Source of the DNA: Promineifilum sp.
GTDB taxonomy: Bacteria > Chloroflexota > Anaerolineae > Promineifilales > Promineifilaceae
NCBI GenBank assembly: GCA_020634335.1
Contig: JACKBY010000009.1
Span: 1 to 64,000, forward strand
DNA length: 64,000 nucleotides
Reading direction: 5' to 3'
The notes beneath the pieces were generated by a model that worked only from the letters and a program-made list of their open reading frames with translations, made no database searches and was not told the origin of the DNA. Below, piece after piece: positions 31,583 through 39,963 of the stretch (positions are counted from its first letter, which is position 1; every line of letters begins with the position of its first letter). Made by a program: the position numbers and the translations under genes.

Positions 31583-32158
31583 ATGCAGGAATTGCTAGTG
31601 GACTTCATTACTTCATTGGACGGCTACGGGGCTGCGGAAGGGTGGCCCGGATTATGGGGGCTTGAAGGCCCTGAATATCTCGGCTGGCTCGGAGAGCAGC
31701 CCGAACGCGACTACACGATCTTGATGGGAGCCAACACTTATCGTCTGATGTCCGAAATGCAGGCCGGCTCTCCAGACGAAGAATTTGCTATGGGCGAGCT
31801 AGCCAATGCTTCCAAGGTGGTGTTCTCCTCGACACTGCGGTCCCCGTTGGCATGGCCAAATACCCAAGTCATCAGCGAGGATGCGGTCGAGTCTGTGGAA
31901 GAGATGAAGCGAGTAGGTAGCAGGCCGATGCGTACCCTGGGGAGCCTCACCTTATGCCGGTCACTCCTCAAGGCCGGCCTCGTGGACCGTTTTCGGGTGG
32001 TCGTCTTCCCCGTGATTAATGGGAGCACCGGCTATGACCGGATCTACGACGGTTATCCCGACGTCGCCCTCGACATGATTGCCAGCCGGACGTTCGACGG
32101 CAGAATCCAGTTGCTTGAGTACGTCCCCAGAGTGCTCAATGGGCCGCCGGGCGGCTGA
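31583..32158 (+). CDS. Dihydrofolate-reductase-family (RibD C-terminal-like) protein
   Basis: A 191-residue protein of the DHFR/RibD C-terminal superfamily: N-terminal strand LLVDFITSLDGYG, nucleotide-binding TILMGANTYRLM, VVFSSTLRSPLAWPNT, MRTLGSLTLCRSLLKAGLVD and VVFPVINGSTGYDRIYDG. Such single-domain proteins bind NADPH and reduce unknown pteridine- or pyrimidine-like substrates. Membership of folate metabolism is not shown. The gene stands alone, and its 3' end faces the holA gene across 30 bases. Confidence 0.85.
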   Translation: MQELLVDFITSLDGYGAAEGWPGLWGLEGPEYLGWLGEQPERDYTILMGANTYRLMSEMQAGSPDEEFAMGELANASKVVFSSTLRSPLAWPNTQVISEDAVESVEEMKRVGSRPMRTLGSLTLCRSLLKAGLVDRFRVVVFPVINGSTGYDRIYDGYPDVALDMIASRTFDGRIQLLEYVPRVLNGPPGG

Positions 32159-32188
32159 GACCATCAACCGACCACTGACCACTGCCCC

Positions 32189-33145
32189 CTATTCAACGGT
32201 CAGCCCCGCCACCAGCAAATGCAGCGCCGTCAGCAGGTCGGCTTTGCCCGTCTTCACGTCCACGTCGATCTCCAGCAGGCGGCGATAGATCTGCTCCAGT
32301 TGGGGCAGGGTGAAGTTGCGCGCCTGGCGGGCCAGCTTGTCGGCCACGAATGGCCGTTGCTTCAACTGCTCGGCGATACCCGCTGGGCGCTCGCCCCCGT
32401 CGAGCAAGGCCCTGGTTTGCAGCAGCAGCCGGAACTGGCGGATGAACATCGAGAAGAGATAAAAAGGGTCGGCCCCCTCGTGGAGCTTCTCCTGGAACAG
32501 CTCGGCGGCGCGGGCTGCCTGTCGCCCGCCAAGTGCATCAACCAGTTCAAAAATGGTCTCCTCGGCCGCGTAGGGCGACAACAGCACCACGTCGGCTGAT
32601 TCGATGATCGCCTCGTCCTTTTTATAGAGCACCAGCTTCTCGATCTCGTTGGTCAACGCCTGGAGGTCGCCGCCGACGTTGGCTGCCAGCAGCCCGGCCG
32701 CCTGTGGATCAATACGGCCGCCGCGCTCCTCCACGTGCGTCCGCACCCATCGCTCCAGGTCATGCCCCTTTGGCTGGTCAAACTTCTTCACGTAGCCGAT
32801 TTTGTCTTTGTCCGCCAGCCGGATGATGCGGTGGCTGGGGGGCAGCGCTTGTGACTCCATAAAAATCAGCCGCGTGGTCGGCGGCAAATGGGGCAGATAG
32901 GCCTCCAGCTTCTCCATGAAGGCCTTGTCGGGGACAGACGAGAAGAGGTCATGCACCAGCACCACGCGTACACGGGCCAGAAAAGGCATGGCGTCGCAGG
33001 CCGACTGCAGATCGGAAAAGCTGATTTTGTTGTCCAGCCGCGTGGTGTTGAGCGACAGCATGGCGGCGTCGCCCTCTTTGGCCAGCAGCGCGGCCAGCGT
33101 CTCGCGCTGGGAGTAGGTATCCGAGCCGTGGAAGAGGTGGAACAT
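32189..33145 (-). CDS. holA: DNA polymerase III delta subunit
   Basis: A 318-residue clamp-loader delta subunit. The N-terminal domain reads FHLFHGSDTYSQRETLAALL with MPFLARVRVVLVHDL. The middle AAA-like domain has RLIFMESQALPPSHRII, RWVRTHVEERGGRIDPQA and AANVGGDLQALTNEIEKLVL. The C-terminal helical collar has ELFQEKLHEGADPFYLFSM and FIRQFRLLLQTRALLDGG. It opens the beta clamp during loading. Divergence from E. coli HolA is typical; length matches the Gram-positive type. A 70-base gap with no feature separates it from the DUF6391 gene. Confidence 0.9.
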   Translation of the reverse strand: MFHLFHGSDTYSQRETLAALLAKEGDAAMLSLNTTRLDNKISFSDLQSACDAMPFLARVRVVLVHDLFSSVPDKAFMEKLEAYLPHLPPTTRLIFMESQALPPSHRIIRLADKDKIGYVKKFDQPKGHDLERWVRTHVEERGGRIDPQAAGLLAANVGGDLQALTNEIEKLVLYKKDEAIIESADVVLLSPYAAEETIFELVDALGGRQAARAAELFQEKLHEGADPFYLFSMFIRQFRLLLQTRALLDGGERPAGIAEQLKQRPFVADKLARQARNFTLPQLEQIYRRLLEIDVDVKTGKADLLTALHLLVAGLTVE

Positions 33146-33215
33146 GATGAGATACGAGATAGGAAATACGAGATTAGAGTTGCGAGACGGGCGGCCAAGG
33201 GGAAAGCCGAGGCCG

Positions 33216-33797
33216 TCACTCGCCGCCGGTGGTGCGGATGAAATACGATTTGGCGACGAGTTCGGGATTGCCGCCGGTCAGCAGCAGGTGAAACAGGCGG
33301 GTGACCGGCGAGGGCGCGATCCGGCGCACGTCGACCACCTGCAAGTCACCCAAATGGCCGTCAACCGTGTAGCGTTCCTGCAGGCGAACGCCCAGCGGCC
33401 GGCCCACGATGAGCGCGCCGACGACGGCGACCATGGCCCCCGGCAGCGCATTGATCAGCGTCATAGGGCGCAGCCGTGGCTCGCGCCGGTTCTCCAGGGC
33501 CAGCATCGTCTGGGCTGCCAGCGTCGCCAGCGCGGCCGTCGTCACCAGCACCGTGCCGCAGTTGGGATGGACCGCCAGATTGTGTTCGCCCGCGTTTAGC
33601 CGGCGATGGGCCTCGGCCACGGCGGCGCGCACTTCGTTCTCGGTCACGTCGCCATAGATATTGAGGTGGAAGCCGCGGTGGTCGGAGTTGCCCTGGGCGC
33701 TGAAGCGCTTGTGGCTCTCGGACAGGACGTGGATAGTGGCATGTTCCAGACCGTGATTGCGTTTGACGCGGGAGACGATGTTGTTGGGCACGATCAA
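33216..33797 (-). CDS. DUF6391 family protein
   Basis: A 193-residue protein starting at TTG 33797, which overlaps the stop of the preceding small gene (TTGA). It has the family pattern VKRNHGLEHATIHVLSESH, GNSDHRGFHLNIYGDV, AVAEAHRRLNAGEHNLAVHP and NCGTVLVTTAALATLAAQ, then a hydrophobic helix pair (LINALPGAMVAVVGALIVG). Similar proteins occur in cyanobacteria and Chloroflexota, with no known role. The His, Glu and Cys residues at HGLEH and HPNCG could bind a metal. Probably membrane-associated. Confidence 0.75.
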   Translation of the reverse strand: MIVPNNIVSRVKRNHGLEHATIHVLSESHKRFSAQGNSDHRGFHLNIYGDVTENEVRAAVAEAHRRLNAGEHNLAVHPNCGTVLVTTAALATLAAQTMLALENRREPRLRPMTLINALPGAMVAVVGALIVGRPLGVRLQERYTVDGHLGDLQVVDVRRIAPSPVTRLFHLLLTGGNPELVAKSYFIRTTGGE

Positions 33798-34084
33798 TGT
33801 ACCGCCTTATCTATTACAGGAGTGTTTGGAATCAATTCCACGAGACCGCGCAAAGCGCGATTTACGGCTTCGGCATCGGGGAAAAAGGGGCGAATATCGG
33901 GATCAAGGATGATCAAACCTTCGGGCATTCGGTAAATTCTCTCTTCAAAAGTGCCGTCAATTTTGTGGACGATCACGGTTACTCCTTTTCCATATGCCGC
34001 CGCATGATTACCGCGCATGCCCCCGGAAAAGTCATACTCCGGCAGCAATTCGTCGTTAACTGAATCAAGAGTTTGCTCGTTCAT
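33794..34084 (-). CDS. Putative antitoxin partner of a BrnT-like toxin
   Basis: A 96-residue protein whose conserved core is LLPEYDFSGGMRGNHAAAYG at the N terminus and ILDPDIRPFFPDAEAVNRAL near the C terminus. Proteins with this pattern are frequently encoded directly after BrnT-like toxins, as here, where it overlaps the end of a decayed brnT by 20 bases. I infer an antitoxin-like role; it is not a BrnA ribbon-helix-helix protein. It appears intact although its partner is broken. Confidence 0.6.
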   Translation of the reverse strand: MNEQTLDSVNDELLPEYDFSGGMRGNHAAAYGKGVTVIVHKIDGTFEERIYRMPEGLIILDPDIRPFFPDAEAVNRALRGLVELIPNTPVIDKAVH

Positions 34085-34347
34085 AGGTTGATTGACCGCT
34101 CGGCGTAGCCAATCTGCTACTGATTATTCTGATTCGATCTTCGCGTTCTGCATAGACAACTACCAATAACCTTCCAAATGCGGAGAAACCGATATCTATA
34201 AATCGATCCTCTTCCTCAGAATGAGAAACATCAAAATGGTAAGGCTCTTCGGATCTGCAAAAACTGATTGAGCTCCCACAAAATCGACTCCGTGTTTCGC
34301 CATATTTGCGGTTGCTTTTCTTGGACCAATTCAAACCGCAACGTCAT
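34065..34347 (-). pseudogene. BrnT-family toxin gene broken by several frameshifts
   Basis: From ATG 34347 the three reading frames together spell a BrnT toxin. RFE is in one frame, WSKKSNRK in a second, MAKHGVDFVGAQSVFADPKS in a third, and DVSHSEEEDRFIDIGFSAFG followed by RLLVVVYAEREDRIRIISSR back in the second. Three small indels are needed to join them: an extra T near TTGAATTGG, a two-base loss after CGCAAA, and one T lost in a T-run. BrnT is an mRNA-cleaving toxin; this copy should be inactive. Sequencing error is possible but three clustered errors are unlikely in otherwise clean sequence. Confidence 0.7.
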
Positions 34348-34424
34348 GGACAAGAGCCTCAATTAATATCTGTTGCCCATTCTAAAAGGTATCATAACCC
34401 CTCATACATTACAACCGGCGTAAT

Positions 34425-34510
34425 CAGGGCTTTTCAGTTGTCAGTCGATTAGCCATGTGGCGCCGGATTCTTATCCGGCGGCCGAACGCGACCGATTACT
34501 GAAAAACCTG
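34425..34510. mobile_element. MITE-like element, intact short copy B, with 10-bp target duplication
   Basis: An 86-base element bounded by CAGGGCTTTTCAGT and ACTGAAAAACCTG, which are terminal inverted repeats. The centre is a hairpin around CGCCGGATTCTTATCCGGCG. The ten bases CCGGCGTAAT occur immediately before (34415-34424) and immediately after (34511-34520) it, as expected for a target-site duplication made on insertion. It contains no coding capacity and must be mobilised by a transposase encoded elsewhere. Confidence 0.8.
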
Positions 34511-34530
34511 CCGGCGTAATGCCCCCTCTA

Positions 34531-34574
34531 TACAAAACAATCGGCCCGCACGATAAATCATCGCGCGGGCCGAA
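34531..34574 (-). terminator. Intrinsic terminator after osmC
   Basis: On the minus strand CGGCCCGC pairs with GCGGGCCG around a 15-base loop that can pair further, followed by ATTGTTTTGT. It lies about 30 bases after the osmC stop codon. Confidence 0.65.
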
Positions 34575-34600
34575 GCGTTGCGGGATGCGGCACAGACGCG

Positions 34601-35023
34601 TCAACTGATCAGCGTCGCTGTGAGCACGATCTCCTCTACGGCGGCCAGTGCCTTCGATACCGGGCACTTTTCCTTGGCCTCCTGCGCGTACTCCTGGAAT
34701 TTGTCCCCGTCCAGGCCAGGCACTTCGGCGGCCACGTCGAGGTCGATGCGAGTGATGGTCGGCCCATCGCCCAAATGGACGGAAGCCCGGGCATCGATGC
34801 GCGTCGGCGGGTAATTATTGCGGGTGAGGATGGCCGACAAAAACATGGCATAGCAGCCGGCATGGGCCGCGCCGAGCAGTTCTTCAGGGTTGGTGCCGCC
34901 GCCGTCGGCAAAGCGGTCGGCCCAGGTATAGGGACCTTCGAAGACGCCGCTTTCCAGCTTCAGGTGGCCGCCGCCTTCTTTCAGTGTGCCTTGCCATTGG
35001 GCCTCTGCGTGTCGAATAGCCAT
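34601..35023 (-). CDS. osmC: OsmC-family peroxiredoxin
   Basis: A 140-residue hydroperoxide-reducing protein: GGGTNPEELLGAAHAGCYAM contains the first catalytic cysteine with its conserved context, and EKCPVSKAL contains the second. The N-terminal RHAEAQWQGTLKEGGGHLKL and FADGG are typical. It reduces organic hydroperoxides using thiols in the cytoplasm. AAGGAG precedes ATG 35023. It is monocistronic, flanked by its terminator and by the divergent NADH dehydrogenase gene. Confidence 0.93.
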   Translation of the reverse strand: MAIRHAEAQWQGTLKEGGGHLKLESGVFEGPYTWADRFADGGGTNPEELLGAAHAGCYAMFLSAILTRNNYPPTRIDARASVHLGDGPTITRIDLDVAAEVPGLDGDKFQEYAQEAKEKCPVSKALAAVEEIVLTATLIS

Positions 35024-35283
35024 AGAGTGATAACTCCTTGTTGATCGGTTTAGGCGCGCTTCCGCGCCTCGTAGAGTTTAATCGGAAACAGGGAGCCGGC
35101 GCAAGTATACGGGCAGTTTATTCAATACCCTCCGCGCAGAAACCTGAGTTTTTCCCTCAAAAACCCGCTTTCCACGCCTGCAATTGTGAATTTCGGCACA
35201 ATCATAGGTAAGATAATCATGCACGGCCGCATCCGATAAGTGAAGAAGCAATCAGACGTTGCCGAAGCAACGAAAAGAGAGAA

Positions 35284-36672
35284 ATGAAAATGAGCAAGCA
35301 CAAAGAAAGAATCGTGATCGTCGGCGGCGGATTCGGCGGCCTATACGCTACCAAGGCCATGGCCGGCGCGCCGGTGTCGATCACCCTCATCGACCGGCGC
35401 AACTTTCATCTGTTCCAGCCGCTTCTGTATCAGGTGGCGACCGGTGGCCTGTCGCCCGAAGATATCGCCTCCCCTCTGCGCGCGGCGCTGAAGAATCAGA
35501 AGAACGCCCGGTTTCTGACCGGACAGGTGATCGACATCGATCCCGAGCGAAAGGTCGTTATTCTGGAAGACGGCGACGAGGTGGCATATGATGTCCTGGT
35601 CGTCGCCACCGGCGCGAGTCACCATTACTTCGGCCGCGATGCCGAATGGGAAAAATTTGCGCCAGGGCTGAAAACTATTGAGGACGCCATCAAGATTAGG
35701 CGGCGCGTGCTGCTGGCCTTCGAGGCCGCCGAGCGCGAGACTGACCCCGACCGCCGCCGCGCCTTGCTGACGTTCGTCATTGTCGGTGGCGGCCCCACAG
35801 GCGTTGAGCTGGCCGGGGCGCTGGGCGAGCTGGCCCGCCACACCATGCGCGGCGAGTTCCGCGCCATCGATCCGGCCGAAGCGCGTATCACTCTGATCGA
35901 AGGGCTGGATCGCATCCTGTCGGCCTATCCGCCCGACTTGTCGGCCGTGGCGACCGAATCGCTGCGCGACCTGGGCGTCACCGTACAAACAAATGCGCTG
36001 GTGACGGAGATCACCGACGATTACGTGCTGGTGCGCGATACGGCGTCGAATGAGCAGACGCTCATCCCGACCCACACCGTGCTGTGGGGTGCGGGCGTCA
36101 AGGCCTCACCCCTCAGCGACGTGCTGGCCCATCGGGTGGCGGCCGAACGGGACAGCGCCGGCCGCGTTCTCGTGCGGCCCGATCTGACGTTGCCCGGCCA
36201 CGACGACATTTTCGTCATCGGCGACCTGGCCCACTTCGACCACCAGACGGGCGAGCCGCTGCCGGGCGTAGCCCAGGTCGCCATGCAGATGGGCGACTAC
36301 GTGGCCGACGTTTTGCGGCGGCGGCGATTTGGCAAGGAAGGCCGGCCGTTCCACTACACGGACAAGGGGATGTTGGCCGTCATCGGCCGCAATCGGGCTG
36401 TGGCCGACATCGGCCGCCTCCACTTCGCCGGTCTGCCGGCCTGGCTCATCTGGGTCTTCGTCCACATCAACTTTCTGATCGAGTTCGATAACAAGTTGAA
36501 AGTGATGACGCAGTGGGGCTGGAATTACCTGACGCGGCGGCAAGGCGCGCGACTTATCACCGGCGAAGCCGCTCCGGTGTGGATGCAATTGCCCATCACC
36601 CACGACGCGGCTGGGGAGAAGGCCGAAGTGCCCGTATCGGGAGACACAAGGGCGCAAAAACCCACAGAATAG
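35284..36672 (+). CDS. ndh: Type II NADH dehydrogenase (NDH-2)
   Basis: A 462-residue FAD enzyme that would oxidise NADH and reduce quinone without pumping protons. FAD motif VIVGGGFGGLYATKAM; NRRNFHLFQPLLYQVA-type segment near residue 45 (DRRNFHLFQPLLYQVATGGL); NADH motif VIVGGGPTGVELAGALGELA; second FAD segment DIFVIGDLAHF with PGVAQVAMQMGDYVAD; and the C-terminal amphipathic helices around INFLIEFDNKLKVM that dock on the membrane. Length is normal. It diverges from osmC and converges on a DoxX gene. Confidence 0.93.
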   Translation: MKMSKHKERIVIVGGGFGGLYATKAMAGAPVSITLIDRRNFHLFQPLLYQVATGGLSPEDIASPLRAALKNQKNARFLTGQVIDIDPERKVVILEDGDEVAYDVLVVATGASHHYFGRDAEWEKFAPGLKTIEDAIKIRRRVLLAFEAAERETDPDRRRALLTFVIVGGGPTGVELAGALGELARHTMRGEFRAIDPAEARITLIEGLDRILSAYPPDLSAVATESLRDLGVTVQTNALVTEITDDYVLVRDTASNEQTLIPTHTVLWGAGVKASPLSDVLAHRVAAERDSAGRVLVRPDLTLPGHDDIFVIGDLAHFDHQTGEPLPGVAQVAMQMGDYVADVLRRRRFGKEGRPFHYTDKGMLAVIGRNRAVADIGRLHFAGLPAWLIWVFVHINFLIEFDNKLKVMTQWGWNYLTRRQGARLITGEAAPVWMQLPITHDAAGEKAEVPVSGDTRAQKPTE

Positions 36673-36796
36673 AAGTGATGATCCGCAGATGACCCCGATT
36701 TCCCAGATGGCCATTAGTCCTTCTGAAATCGGCGTCATCTGCGACATCTGCGGATAAACCTCTTCGTTCCCCAGCCTTTACGGATGGGCGGCGGCC

Positions 36797-37330
36797 CTAT
36801 CGACCAACCTTTTCGGCTTCGGGCAGCGCCGCCCCCGGCCGCTCAATCGGATGGCCCGGCTCTACCACCATGCCGCCGCCGCGCACCGTGGCCCCCAGCA
36901 CCAGCCCGGCGCTGATCAGCACCATATTCTTAATGATATACTGCCCTTCCAGCGTCGGCGCATAGGGGATGTGCATGAACACTTCGTGGGGGAAGAGGAA
37001 GATGGGGGTGATCGTGCCCAGCATTTGCAAGAATAGCAGTAGCAACGTGACGCGCATGAAGCGGCCGAGCAGCAGCCCCAGACCGATCAGGCATTCCCAT
37101 ACGGCCAGAATATAGATCGACACCTCCGGCTTGATCAGACCCAACGACAGTGCTTCGATGGTGCGCGTCGCCAGGTCCTGGGCCGGACTAAGGCCGGGGA
37201 AAAACTTGAGAAAGCCGAACCAGAAGAACACAATCCCCAAGCTGATGCGCAGCAGTAACAGGCCGTAGCGGGCCATCCAGGTCGTGATCGCCTTGTCGAG
37301 GCGATCAAATGTGTGGTTAAAGTTACTCAT
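36797..37330 (-). CDS. DoxX-family membrane protein
   Basis: A 177-residue protein with four hydrophobic segments, from ATG 37330 with AAGGAG eight bases upstream. The DoxX core appears as YGLLLLRISLGIVFFWFGFL with KFFPGL, YILAVWECLIGLGLLLGRFM and LLLLFLQMLGTITPIFLFP. DoxX-like proteins are small membrane redox-associated proteins, some tied to thiosulfate:quinone oxidoreduction and others to thiol stress responses. The specific role here is unknown. The 470-base gap upstream (37331-37801) contains a MITE-like element and the promoter region of the next gene. Confidence 0.82.
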   Translation of the reverse strand: MSNFNHTFDRLDKAITTWMARYGLLLLRISLGIVFFWFGFLKFFPGLSPAQDLATRTIEALSLGLIKPEVSIYILAVWECLIGLGLLLGRFMRVTLLLLFLQMLGTITPIFLFPHEVFMHIPYAPTLEGQYIIKNMVLISAGLVLGATVRGGGMVVEPGHPIERPGAALPEAEKVGR

Positions 37331-37427
37331 TGGCAAACTCCTTCGTTAGCTCCCGCGGACAGTAAATCCAAACCATTCGCCCCACACTTATTTTATCAGC
37401 AGTCCGCTTTTAATTCATTCCCCAGGT

Positions 37428-37514
37428 CAGGGCTTTTCAGTTGTCAGACGACCAGCAATGTGGCACCGGATTCTTGTCCGGCGGCCGAGAGCGGCCGGTT
37501 TCTGAAAAACCCTG
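37428..37514. mobile_element. MITE-like element, intact short copy C, with 10-bp target duplication
   Basis: An 87-base element with ends CAGGGCTTTTCAG and CTGAAAAACCCTG, nearly perfect terminal inverted repeats, and a central hairpin around CACCGGATTCTTGTCCGG. It is clearly homologous to copy B along its whole length. The flanks TTCCCCAGGT (37418-37427) and TTCCGCAGGT (37515-37524) agree at nine of ten positions, an independent sign of a ten-base target duplication. Confidence 0.78.
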
Positions 37515-37801
37515 TTCCGCAGGTGGCGCTTCGGCGTAGAAACCGGGCTTTTTCCACCTAACTCGGCTCCCGGGTTCTCTAAACCCCCTCTGATCGTAAT
37601 TTGTTTGTTGGGAAACCCACCCAACGAGCCCCGGTTCTCTTAAGCTGGTACTCATGCTCCCCAGCCAAATGTGGTATGCCTGGGGATGTGCTGCTAAGAT
37701 TGCGTGCTGTCTGTTCGGGAGCGCCCAGCGCCCCGGCTTTGCCCGTCTACGTGGCTTCGCCGCGCGGCGGGCCGTCAATTTTGAGGAGAATGAGTAACAC
37801 G

Positions 37802-39469
37802 ATGCGCAAAACATATTTGCCGCTGTTGGCCGTCCTGGGCCTGCTGCTCGCCGGGTTGGGCGTTTTTGCCGGGCCGGCGCAGGCGCAGGACCTGGGTCCG
37901 AATTTGTTGATTAACGCCGGCTTTGAGGAAGGTCATTTCAATCAGGACGGTATCGCCGAAATCGTCGTGCCCAACGGCTGGCGGATGCACTGGTCGGACA
38001 ACGAGCTGATCTTCGGCGGCGAGTGGCCGTCGGCCCGCCCCGAAACCGTCGTTTGGAACGCCACCGGTGGTGTTCCGGCGGGCGAGGAAATCTTCTGGCG
38101 CGACGGCATCTACACGATGAAGGTCTTTAAAGCCTACGCGCCTATGTGGGCCGCCATCTCGCAGGATGTCCAGGGCCTGGAGGTCGGCCGCAAGTATCGG
38201 CTGAGCGTGCCGATGTTCATTGACATTTTCGAGGACTACCAAAACGGGAGGAAAATTCCCCCGTTCCGCAAGGACAGCGGCAAGGTGCGCCTGGGCGCCA
38301 GCCCGGTGGGTGCCGCCTGGCGCGATGAGAGCGCCATCCAGTATAGCGGGTGGTGGACGGCCGACACCGTCGATCCGTTCTATCAGGCCATGCCGACATT
38401 TGTCTACGATTTCGTCGCTACCCAGCCGAACATGACCATCTGGATCGAAATGGCCTCGTCGTACCCCTATCCCAACAACGGCTTCTTCTATGACTTGCCG
38501 GGTCTGTTCGCGCTGAACGAAACCGCCCCCGTGGCTGCGCCGCCCGCGGCTCCGGCTCAGGGACAGGCCGCCCCGCCGGCTGTCGCTGCCCAACCGGCGG
38601 CCACCATCGTCCCGCCCACGCCGCGTGCCGACGGGGCCATCGTCCACGTCGTGCAGTCCGGCGATTCGCTGTGGGGCATTGCCATCCAGTATGCCTCGGT
38701 GCTGGGCATGACCCCCGAAGACGCGCTGCCCTATATCCGGGACCTCAATAACAACCCGGCGTTCATCAATCCGGGAGACGAGATTCTGATCCAGGCGGCC
38801 AACGCGGCCTCGCCCACGCCGGAAACGGCCGCTGGCGACGAGGCGACCGACGCCACGCCCGACCCTAATGCCACCCCGGACGAGGCGGCGGGCGCTCTGG
38901 CTGAGGGCGATGCCAGCGCCGAAACCGCTGTCGCCGAAACGCCGGCCGTCGAGCCGACGACCGATTTCGTGCCCGTCGAGGAACTGGCCGGCACCATCTG
39001 CGTGGCGACCTTCGACGATGCCAACGCCGACGGCCAGCGCAACGAGGGCGAAGCACTGGTGGCCGATGCGGCCATCGCCCTGGCCCGCGGCGGCACAACC
39101 GTCTCCAACTACATCACCGACGGGGCCAGCGAACCGTACTGCTTCGAGCTGACGCAGGCCGATTCCTACCAGTTGCAACTCTACCCGCCGGCCGGTTTCG
39201 CGGCGACGACAGAGGATAACTGGGCGGTGGCGATAGACAACGGCGAGTCCTATACGGTGTCGTTTGGGCTGACCGCAGCACCGGAGCTGGCTGACGCGTC
39301 TCGCACGGAGGCGGTGGATACGGCAGCCAACCAACCCGCAGCCGTGCCTGAGGAAACCGCCCCGGCCGATTCCGGAGGCCTGGGCAATCTGGGCCTGATC
39401 ATTGTGGGCGTGGCCGCCGTACTGGTGGTGCTGGCAGTGATTGGGGTGGTGTTGCTGCGGCGCGGGTAA
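37802..39469 (+). CDS. Secreted LysM protein with C-terminal membrane anchor
   Basis: A 555-residue surface protein starting MRKTYLPLLAVLGLL with a cleavable signal (AGPAQAQ). GAGGAG lies 13 bases upstream; ATG 37790 is the alternative start. Residues about 25-245 resemble a carbohydrate-binding-type beta domain (LLINAGFEEGHFNQDG). An Ala/Pro linker leads to a LysM domain (HVVQSGDSLWGIAIQY to NPGDEILIQAA). A second Thr/Glu-rich linker leads to a SdrD-like B domain (TFDDANADGQRNEGEALV). It ends with GLIIVGVAAVLVVLAVIGVV and LLRRG, a membrane anchor. It probably links the cell surface to peptidoglycan. Confidence 0.82.
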   Translation: MRKTYLPLLAVLGLLLAGLGVFAGPAQAQDLGPNLLINAGFEEGHFNQDGIAEIVVPNGWRMHWSDNELIFGGEWPSARPETVVWNATGGVPAGEEIFWRDGIYTMKVFKAYAPMWAAISQDVQGLEVGRKYRLSVPMFIDIFEDYQNGRKIPPFRKDSGKVRLGASPVGAAWRDESAIQYSGWWTADTVDPFYQAMPTFVYDFVATQPNMTIWIEMASSYPYPNNGFFYDLPGLFALNETAPVAAPPAAPAQGQAAPPAVAAQPAATIVPPTPRADGAIVHVVQSGDSLWGIAIQYASVLGMTPEDALPYIRDLNNNPAFINPGDEILIQAANAASPTPETAAGDEATDATPDPNATPDEAAGALAEGDASAETAVAETPAVEPTTDFVPVEELAGTICVATFDDANADGQRNEGEALVADAAIALARGGTTVSNYITDGASEPYCFELTQADSYQLQLYPPAGFAATTEDNWAVAIDNGESYTVSFGLTAAPELADASRTEAVDTAANQPAAVPEETAPADSGGLGNLGLIIVGVAAVLVVLAVIGVVLLRRG

Positions 39470-39504
39470 GGCAACCCCATCGTGATAGTGCGTGATAGTG
39501 ATCG

Positions 39505-39533
39505 AAAAAGAGGGGCGTGAAGCTCCTCTTTTT
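39505..39533 (+). terminator. Intrinsic terminator after the LysM surface protein
   Basis: AAAAAGAGGGGC pairs with GCTCCTCTTTTT around a five-base loop, with the T-run built into the right arm. It lies 35 bases after the stop codon. The remaining gap to 39963 shows no gene or other feature that I can support. Confidence 0.75.
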
Positions 39534-39963
39534 GTTTGGCTGGAAAGCGCACGGTTTGGCATGGTTGCGCGCAGATTGCCTGACGAAGTATGGGTAGAGC
39601 GTTGGAAGTCGTTTTCACGCCGTTGGCGATAAAAAGGCATCGGGTGCTGCGTTTACCGGGCAGGCTGTAACGGCTAGCTCATCGTGCGCTATCTTTCCGC
39701 AAAGAGAAATGCCACACGATTGGAAGTGTTGTTTGGCATCAGGGCGGAATAAAATTTGTCAGATGCCCAAGCGAGAAGGCAAAACATAATCAGTAGGTGA
39801 TCGGCGCTCAACAAAATCAACAGACAGGTTCCCCAGGGCGCGTGCAGGCCGTTTGTCATCTAAGCATCGTCTAAACGTTCCCCAAGCGCATGGCAAACTC
39901 GGCCGCTTTCTCTTACACTGGAAGTTGGAACCAATCGGCCCTTATTTTTCGTCTTATCTTTAT

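Noticed and set aside
37775..39640. A 621-codon open frame on the minus strand opposite the LysM surface protein
   Set aside because: It has no start signal or family resemblance and mirrors the codon pattern of the plus-strand gene. It is an artefact of high GC.
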